Made by a program: the position numbers and the translations under genes. A DNA stretch of 64,000 bases from Treponema sp. OMZ 787. GTDB lineage: Bacteria > Spirochaetota > Spirochaetia > Treponematales > Treponemataceae. Each line of letters starts with the position of its first letter. Position 1 is the stretch's first letter. Under the pieces are notes generated by a model, which did no database searches, was not told where the DNA came from, and saw nothing but the letters and a program-made list of their open reading frames with translations. Shown piece after piece: positions 59,286 to 64,000 of the stretch. The stretch is taken from contig NZ_CP051198.1 of the NCBI RefSeq assembly GCF_024181225.1, positions 1,240,001 to 1,304,000 on the forward strand. Reading direction: 5' to 3'.

Positions 59286-60635
59286 TTAGTTTAAAGGCGG
59301 AGCAGGAGGAACGGGAGGAGGAGCTGCATTTGAAAACAAAGGCACAAGCTCCGTAATTGTTCCGGCTGCTTCCCAACCTGCCATTCCTGCCTTCCATACA
59401 AGACTCATCTTTGAAAGACTTCCTTGATTTACCATTGATTGAAGCTGCTGCATATTAAAGGGTCCTGTACTTTGACCGTTTACTGCGACATTGTATGCAA
59501 TTTGCGGTAAAGGCGGAGGTGTATTTTGTCCTGCCTGGACAGCTTGACCTAGATTATTCATCATTCCTGACATCTGCTGACCGATAGCTCCTCCCATCAT
59601 CATGCCGGTCATCATTCCTGCCGGATTCATATTTCCTGAGCCGCCTCCCAGGTTCATTGTTCCCATAGAGCCTAAATTTTGTACTCCCGTTTTAAGTACA
59701 TCTGCTTGCTGATTAAGGGCATGGGTACCGATAAAGTTTGTTTCCGTTTGAAGCCTTTGAGCTCTCTGCATTTCTTCACGCTGAATACGGGCTGTTTCTT
59801 CCATATTTTGAAGATTAAGAGCCTGCATACTTTCCATGTTTTTTATATTTAGGTCTGTCTGTGCCGAAACGGTTTTTGAAACTTGATTAGCGGTAAGCTC
59901 TTTAAGCTCTGCATAGTTTTCACTTGTCTTGTCTATTTCAATTTCAGAAATGTCTAAAGCTTTAAGAACCGTACCGAAATTTTCGCTAAACCTTCGTTTT
60001 AGATTTTCTTCAATGATTGGGTTTATTTTACCCAGACTGCGTTCAAGCTGCACTACCGGAATTTGAAGGTCGGCAGGAATATTTGTTACAATCTCTTTTA
60101 CATGGCGTATTACTGCCGACTGTACCTGCTTTTTAAACGCTTCAAGGTCAAAGTTTATCAATCGGTTAATTTTGATAAAGTTTTTATAATCTTCTATTGC
60201 AAAGGTAATTGTTCCGCGAACAGCGACCGGTACCGAAAAATCTAGAAACCTCGGATCAAAGACATCAAAGAAAGGAACAGCGAATCTGATTTGTGCTGTT
60301 TGTGCTAGGTTTATAAAATAAACCTCAGCTTGGAATGGGGATGCTCCGCCGAATGCCAAGCCTACAATACTTGCCAAAACAGGGAAGTTTCCTGTTTCTA
60401 TTTTTTTATCGAAGGGGCCTTCGATAAAATCCTGCTGAGTGCCGTTTTCCTGATTGTACACAAAGACAGCAACCTCTCCGTCTTTAACCCTTAAGGAAGA
60501 ACCATACCTAATAGCATTTTCTTTTTTTGTAGTATTTGCTTCTCCTGACGGTCTCCATTTCCATACAAGATACTCCGTCTCATCACAGCGGATAACATCC
60601 ATAAACCCGCCTTCTTTTGATTTAAATAATCCCAT
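59286..60635 (-). CDS. SPFH/virion-core-like protein with C-terminal GYF_2 domain (YdjI-like)
   Basis: This 449-residue protein has a short N-terminal region, then an SPFH/band-7-type domain (~25-235: GSSLRVKDGEVAVFVYNQ, FAVPFFDVFDPRFLDFSVPVAVRGTI). A coiled coil rich in Met, Gln and Glu (~240-310) and a Gly/Met-rich linker (~315-370) follow. PPPLPQ leads into a GYF_2 domain (~379-432), with a proline-rich end. It resembles Bacillus YdjI, which organises membrane patches with PspA and the zinc-ribbon protein YdjG. It has no membrane helix. It lies 12 bases after the zinc-ribbon membrane gene. Confidence 0.85.
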   Translation of the reverse strand: MGLFKSKEGGFMDVIRCDETEYLVWKWRPSGEANTTKKENAIRYGSSLRVKDGEVAVFVYNQENGTQQDFIEGPFDKKIETGNFPVLASIVGLAFGGASPFQAEVYFINLAQTAQIRFAVPFFDVFDPRFLDFSVPVAVRGTITFAIEDYKNFIKINRLINFDLEAFKKQVQSAVIRHVKEIVTNIPADLQIPVVQLERSLGKINPIIEENLKRRFSENFGTVLKALDISEIEIDKTSENYAELKELTANQVSKTVSAQTDLNIKNMESMQALNLQNMEETARIQREEMQRAQRLQTETNFIGTHALNQQADVLKTGVQNLGSMGTMNLGGGSGNMNPAGMMTGMMMGGAIGQQMSGMMNNLGQAVQAGQNTPPPLPQIAYNVAVNGQSTGPFNMQQLQSMVNQGSLSKMSLVWKAGMAGWEAAGTITELVPLFSNAAPPPVPPAPPLN

Positions 60636-60647
60636 TAGATTCTCCTT

Positions 60648-62024
60648 TTATTCAATATAGATAGTTTTATCATTATTTTTTTGGATACTATTATTTTTAA
60701 TAGAATATACAAGTTGAAAATCCAGTAAAAATAGTTTCTTTTTCATTATACTTGAAGCTGATTTTTTATTTTCAGTTAATACAATAGTGAATTTCTTTTT
60801 TTCTCCTTTTTTCATCTTTAATAGGTCTAGTAAATTTTCTTTGTGATTTTTGCTCAAGTTAAAACTTCTTTGGTTATTATATCCATCAATCCCTATTGAA
60901 CTAAGATATTCATATAATTCTATATCACATTCAGTACTTTTCCATTGTTCTTTTTTGAGAAAAGCTTTTATCTGTTTATCAATTTCCGGTTGTATATCTT
61001 CAAATGCTTCTAATTCTATAATCATTGTAACGGTAAATTTTTCTTTATCAAAAATTAAATTTACATCGTCTACTACACGGTAATAGTCTGCAATATCACC
61101 TGTAATATTTATAAGAGAATTCGAAATAGTCTTTGTTTCCGGTATAACCATAAAAGCTATTTTATTTTTTATAACAAAAAACATTGGTGTTAAAATAAGA
61201 ATTAAAATGCTTAGTAATACTCCAAGTTTGATATACTTGATAGATTTATTTTCTATTTTTATTTTTGAGTGAAGATTTTTTATTTGATTTAATGAATTTT
61301 TATCATTTTCAAATGCAACATTTGCCTTTTCAAAAATTTGATGGAATTTTTTTCTCCAAACATTATTTAATCTAGCCTTTTCCTTTCCTGATTTTGAAAA
61401 TAAAAACGAAAATAAACTAACAGAACTAATATATGAATTTGCCAATATTGCCATTTCCATAATGTCTTTTTTTGTATTGGGTATAGGAAATGTAAGTATA
61501 AAATCATCGCGTTTTTTTTCTTCAGGTGTATATTTTGAATAAGTTAAAAGTAATATAATAGGTAAAATGAATGATGAGCCTATTATAATACTTGCAATGC
61601 TAAAACTTTTATCACGAGCTGATAGTGTTGATGATCCTCCCAAAATAAAAAAAACAGCAAGGAGTAGAAAAATGATTATGAGTAAAAATTTTAAAATTCC
61701 TATCCCCAGTGATTTTTTATTGATCGAAGAACTAATTGAATAGAAATTTTTAAGAGCTTGTTGAAATTCTATTATGGTCTTTGATTTTTCTTTCTCTCGT
61801 ATTTCAAAACCGCACGAAGGGCAAATTGCATCAAATGATCCTAGTACCTCTCCGCAACTAGGGCATTTATGAACAGCTCCTTCAAAAACTTGTTGTCTCT
61901 GATTTGATTGAGCCGATGTTTCTGTATGTGAGATTTTGTTAGGCTGTGAAGTTGCCGTTCCGCATTTACCGCAAAATCTTGCATCGGCAGCTAATTGATT
62001 TCCACATTTATTACAAAAAGACAT
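60648..62024 (-). CDS. Zinc-ribbon integral membrane protein (YdjG-like)
   Basis: This 458-residue protein has a zinc ribbon at the start (CNKCGNQLAADARFCGKCG) and a second one at ~54-76 (CPSCGEVLGSFDAICPSCG). Two membrane helices (~110-130 and ~140-160) and a third near 270-290 follow, then a C-terminal ~165-residue soluble region facing the other side. Zinc-ribbon plus membrane helices matches the layout of Bacillus YdjG, partner of the SPFH protein YdjI. AAAGGAG precedes the ATG. It is co-directional with, and 12 bases from, the SPFH gene. Confidence 0.75.
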   Translation of the reverse strand: MSFCNKCGNQLAADARFCGKCGTATSQPNKISHTETSAQSNQRQQVFEGAVHKCPSCGEVLGSFDAICPSCGFEIREKEKSKTIIEFQQALKNFYSISSSINKKSLGIGILKFLLIIIFLLLAVFFILGGSSTLSARDKSFSIASIIIGSSFILPIILLLTYSKYTPEEKKRDDFILTFPIPNTKKDIMEMAILANSYISSVSLFSFLFSKSGKEKARLNNVWRKKFHQIFEKANVAFENDKNSLNQIKNLHSKIKIENKSIKYIKLGVLLSILILILTPMFFVIKNKIAFMVIPETKTISNSLINITGDIADYYRVVDDVNLIFDKEKFTVTMIIELEAFEDIQPEIDKQIKAFLKKEQWKSTECDIELYEYLSSIGIDGYNNQRSFNLSKNHKENLLDLLKMKKGEKKKFTIVLTENKKSASSIMKKKLFLLDFQLVYSIKNNSIQKNNDKTIYIE

Positions 62025-62054
62025 ATTATCAAAACTCCTTTGTGTTTAATATCC

Positions 62055-62071
62055 TCTCGGTAATACCGAGA
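62055..62071. repeat. Small hairpin upstream of the zinc-ribbon membrane gene
   Basis: TCTCGGT (62055-62061), loop AAT, ACCGAGA (62065-62071). It lies in the leader of the gene that starts at 62024, ~30 bases before its ATG. Confidence 0.6.
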
Positions 62072-62090
62072 ATTTAGTTAAAACTGAATA

Positions 62091-62126
62091 GGACTGTACA
62101 AAAAGTAATAGTCTTTTATACAGTCC
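62091..62126 (-). terminator. Hairpin after the small zinc-ribbon gene
   Basis: GGACTGTA (62091-62098) pairs with TACAGTCC (62119-62126) around a 20-base loop, 9 bases after the stop at 62135. The tail on the minus strand is only partly T-rich, so this is a weak terminator candidate. Confidence 0.5.
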
Positions 62127-62134
62127 AATGTTGG

Positions 62135-62419
62135 TCATAGATTATCTATAACATAATTGATAGCAATTTTAAAAGCTTCCTTATCAACTCCTGTTTTACG
62201 CATTACCGATTTCAGCGTATTTTCCATAGAGCCTGTTATGATACCTACTGCTATCTGATTTACCTCAACTGTTTGATTATTATTTGTTTGTTGATTATTT
62301 ACCGGTGTTCCGCAGTTTGTACAAAATTGGGAACCTGATTCTATTCCTGCACCGCAATTTGTACAAAAAGTTCCATAGGATACCGATGTCTCATCATCAT
62401 CTTCAAAAGACATAACCAT
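62135..62419 (-). CDS. Small zinc-ribbon protein
   Basis: This protein has 94 residues from ATG 62419, which has AGGGG 8 bases upstream. An acidic start (MSFEDDDE) is followed by a zinc ribbon with two CxNCG knuckles (FCTNCGAGIESGSQFCTNCG). An Asn/Gln linker and a C-terminal helical part (~60-94) follow. An open frame continues upstream to 62584 but runs through the preceding gene out of frame, so it is not coding. It lies 11 bases after the coiled-coil membrane gene. Confidence 0.75.
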   Translation of the reverse strand: MVMSFEDDDETSVSYGTFCTNCGAGIESGSQFCTNCGTPVNNQQTNNNQTVEVNQIAVGIITGSMENTLKSVMRKTGVDKEAFKIAINYVIDNL

Positions 62420-62430
62420 AGTAATAACCC

Positions 62431-63039
62431 CTACATTTTTGCTCCAACAGCAAATAGTGCACCGCCTGTAATTCCGCCAAAGAGTAACCCTATAAATATT
62501 GAAATTCCTACTGAATCCGGCAATCCTATAATAATGCTTCCGATAACACATACACCAAAAATGCTGCCTGCAATTATCGCCCATTTTTTATAGAATTTCT
62601 TGCATTTTGCAAAGGCTTCATCACAATCAGCTTTGATTGTATCATAACGCTTATCATTGCTTCGCTGCAAAACTTTTAATTCTTTTTCCAAACGCTGCTT
62701 ATAAGCTTTGTATTTTTTATATCCGTTTTTGGATTTGATACTGTCTTCCATATCTGTAAGAAAGACCGTCATTTCTTTTACAAATTCGCTTTCATCAGTT
62801 GAAAATTCGGTATCTCTAATTCCATCAAGTAAGGCTTTAAGCTCGGCGGCCTCTATTCTTTCTTCTTCAGCTGCTGCTCTTTCCTCTTCAGCCCGCAGTG
62901 CTCTTCTGATAGCTTTTTCTTGAGCTTCAGCTTGGGCCTCTGCAACTTTTTTTGCTGTTTCAACATCTTTTCTTGACTTTTTGTGTGAATAATCTTCATC
63001 ACCCAACCATCCATTTGTCATGTTACCTAACAAACTCAT
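62431..63039 (-). CDS. Coiled-coil protein with two C-terminal membrane helices
   Basis: This 202-residue protein has an N-terminal ~20-residue motif (MSLLGNMTNGWLGDED). A highly charged Ala/Glu/Arg coiled coil (~25-70: KKVAEAQAEAQEKAIRRALRAEEERAAAEEE), a second helical region (~80-150) and two adjacent membrane helices (~153-172 and ~177-198) follow. It would be anchored with the coiled coil in the cytoplasm. AAGGAG precedes the ATG. Its place in the SPFH/zinc-ribbon cluster suggests it may serve the scaffolding role that PspA has in the Bacillus ydj cluster, though it is not itself PspA. Confidence 0.7.
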   Translation of the reverse strand: MSLLGNMTNGWLGDEDYSHKKSRKDVETAKKVAEAQAEAQEKAIRRALRAEEERAAAEEERIEAAELKALLDGIRDTEFSTDESEFVKEMTVFLTDMEDSIKSKNGYKKYKAYKQRLEKELKVLQRSNDKRYDTIKADCDEAFAKCKKFYKKWAIIAGSIFGVCVIGSIIIGLPDSVGISIFIGLLFGGITGGALFAVGAKM

Positions 63040-63092
63040 ATTTTTTCTCCTTAATTTGCGTTTATACCCGCCGGTAATTTTAATTTTAATTG

Positions 63093-63116
63093 CCGGTTAT
63101 TTAAAAAAATAACCGG
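63093..63116. terminator. Hairpin downstream of the small membrane-coil gene, with a competing partner
   Basis: CCGGTTATTT (63093-63102), loop AAAA, AAATAACCGG (63107-63116). A second possible stem, CCGGTAATT (63071-63079) with AATTGCCGG (63088-63096), shares the CCGG at 63093-63096, so the two cannot form together. It lies 24 bases after the stop at 63140. Confidence 0.6.
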
Positions 63117-63139
63117 ACTTTGTTTTGACTTTTGTTATG

Positions 63140-63472
63140 CTACTCCATTTTTTCAAGTAATTTGTTTACTTGTTTCGTCGTCATACTGAGACAGATATTG
63201 CCGTTTTCTTCGTTTCGGTTTCGAAATTCTCTTTGAACACCTAGCTGCGTTGTGCTGCCATGGTCTTGCGGTAATTGCTGCCTCAATTTTGCTACTTCAT
63301 CTATATATAACTGCTCCAGATTGTAATAGCTTTTTATTTCTTCAAGATAATTTTTTATCCGTCTACGGTTGCGTTCGTCCCTCTTTGTATTCAGAGTAGC
63401 AAGATATGTCCCCAAAAAGGTTATAAGCGAACCTAGCAGTGTAAAAATGCCGGTAATAATTGCTTCATGCAT
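63140..63472 (-). CDS. Small membrane-anchored coiled-coil protein
   Basis: This 110-residue protein has one N-terminal membrane helix (EAIITGIFTLLGSLITFLGTYLATL) and then a basic coiled coil (~28-70: TKRDERNRRRIKNYLEEIK, LEQLYIDEVAKLRQQL). The pattern of a helix followed by KRDE-rich sequence resembles small bacterial membrane proteins of unknown function, including some in phage-related loci. No family name can be given. The Shine-Dalgarno is weak. It lies 27 bases after the leucine-rich-repeat gene. Confidence 0.6.
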   Translation of the reverse strand: MHEAIITGIFTLLGSLITFLGTYLATLNTKRDERNRRRIKNYLEEIKSYYNLEQLYIDEVAKLRQQLPQDHGSTTQLGVQREFRNRNEENGNICLSMTTKQVNKLLEKME

Positions 63473-63499
63473 ATTGTATTTTCTTCTAAGCGCAACAGC

Positions 63500-64000
63500 T
63501 TAAAACTTTCCCGTATAGCCGGTATCTTTTATTTTTTTGCGTTCTTTTAAGGTTAGTTTTGGGCAATTATTAAAGGCATCACCATCGTATTCGATTTGCT
63601 TTTTAGGCATAGTTACACTTACTAAGTTTTTACACCAACCAAAAGCTGCTTCTCCAATATATTCAACACTTTCAGGGATTGTTATTGACTGTATATTGTT
63701 ACACATATAAAAAGCACGAAATCCTATTTTTTTTAATTTTTTAGGAAAGACAATAGATTTTATGCCTGTTTTTGTATCGCTTCCTATTTCGATAAAAGAA
63801 GTGTAGCCAATTTCTTCCAGATTTTCAGGTAATACCAATTCTGTTAAATTAACAGCACCCGCAAATAGACTGTCGCCTATTATCTTTAGGTTTTTTGGAA
63901 GAACAAGTTTTTTTAATTTCTTATTTGCTATACTTTCGGATTCTCCCTCCGCAAATTCTATAAATGTTACCGAATCGGGAAAGATAAGCGAAGTTATTGG
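63500..64000 (-). CDS. Leucine-rich-repeat (BspA-like) protein, N-terminal part missing
   Basis: The frame is open from the right edge of the window to the stop at 63500 (167 codons), so the gene continues beyond it. It contains the LRR_5 repeat pattern, e.g. KLVLPKNLKIIGDSLFAGAV, VFPKKLKKIGFRAFYMCN and ITIPESVEYIGEAAFGWC, each with the LPxxLxxIGxxAFxxC core. BspA-type repeats in oral treponemes mediate binding to host proteins and to other bacteria (T. denticola LrrA, Tannerella BspA). The signal peptide is outside the window. An internal TTG at 63838 is not the start, because repeats continue upstream of it. Confidence 0.85.
   Translation of the reverse strand, partial: PITSLIFPDSVTFIEFAEGESESIANKKLKKLVLPKNLKIIGDSLFAGAVNLTELVLPENLEEIGYTSFIEIGSDTKTGIKSIVFPKKLKKIGFRAFYMCNNIQSITIPESVEYIGEAAFGWCKNLVSVTMPKKQIEYDGDAFNNCPKLTLKERKKIKDTGYTGKF

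Noticed and set aside
62420-62584. Longer 149-residue version of the small zinc-ribbon protein
   Set aside because: The extension overlaps the coiled-coil gene out of frame, encodes an unlikely Cys/Arg-rich sequence, and a good ribosome site marks ATG 62419.
63836-63838. TTG as the start of the leucine-rich-repeat protein
   Set aside because: The same frame continues without a stop to the window edge and encodes more repeats of the same type.
1-64000. tRNA, rRNA, CRISPR arrays, prophage or transposons
   Set aside because: Intergenic regions are short and I saw no tRNA-like cloverleaf with a T-loop motif, no regularly spaced repeats, and no integrase, transposase or phage structural genes. 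A covariance-model scan would be needed to exclude small RNAs.

Overview
The window is AT-rich DNA with densely packed genes, and every gene I could identify is bacterial. The gene set points to an oral or host-associated treponeme, most likely Treponema denticola or a close relative. The evidence is a complete troABCDR metal-uptake operon, a fused LicCA choline kinase/cytidylyltransferase next to a BCCT transporter, a GrdX protein, the spirochaetal Bat (DUF58/VWA/TPR/BatD) operon and BspA-like leucine-rich repeats. This is inferred from gene content only. I see no rRNA, tRNA, CRISPR array, insertion sequence or prophage, and no gene-free stretch longer than about 300 bases.

Layout. 1-373: the 3' end of a GH3 hydrolase. 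366-4818 (-): troA-troB-troC-troD-troR, with a palindromic operator candidate at the troA promoter. 4945-8387 (+): a YncE-like propeller protein, then a tight unit of a GNAT acetyltransferase, a pentapeptide-repeat protein, a degenerate metallo-beta-lactamase-fold protein and an unknown protein. 8403-11372 (-): a Wzi-like outer-membrane protein and an MGDG-synthase-like glycosyltransferase. 11503-13186 (+): tpiA, a small exported protein and secG. 13358-17777 (+): phoH, pgpH-like 7TM-HD, ybeY and a CBS/CorC protein, followed by a large TPR protein. 20868-27185 (+): the Bat aerotolerance operon and a Smr protein. 27177-31161: an HD-GYP protein, a membrane TPR-like protein, grdX and an alanine/glycine:sodium symporter. 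31397-35546 (+): licCA, a BCCT transporter and a phospholipase-C-like protein. 35543-43102 (-): a TPR protein, ispG, a chemoreceptor, purM, purD and a small lipoprotein. 43209-44694 (-): a DpnI homologue and an exported protein. 44760-50707 (-): an oligopeptide ABC transporter with an OsmC protein. 50951-54121 (+): an [FeFe] hydrogenase and an AAA/PD-(D/E)XK protein. 54291-58445 (-): UPF0340, purL and a YqiA-like esterase. 58509-64000 (-): a membrane-associated cluster of zinc-ribbon, SPFH, GYF_2 and coiled-coil proteins next to a truncated leucine-rich-repeat gene.

How the genes fit together. Several units read as nutrient scavenging coupled to use. These are metal uptake with its own repressor, choline uptake with activation to CDP-choline, peptide uptake, and amino-acid uptake beside a Stickland-type (glycine reductase) accessory protein. 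Purine synthesis is split over two loci, and neither carries purQ.

Most notable observations. (1) At least four genes (starts at 11372, 20868, 31397 and 52490) have a good sigma-70-type -10 box only 6-8 nt before the ATG and no Shine-Dalgarno, which suggests leaderless mRNAs. (2) The 58.5-63.5 kb cluster may be an uncharacterised membrane-stress or membrane-organising system related to Bacillus YdjGHI, with GYF_2 domains flanked by proline-rich tails. (3) A solitary DpnI-type methyl-directed nuclease keeps all of its catalytic residues. (4) Winged-helix domains are fused to TroD and LicCA.
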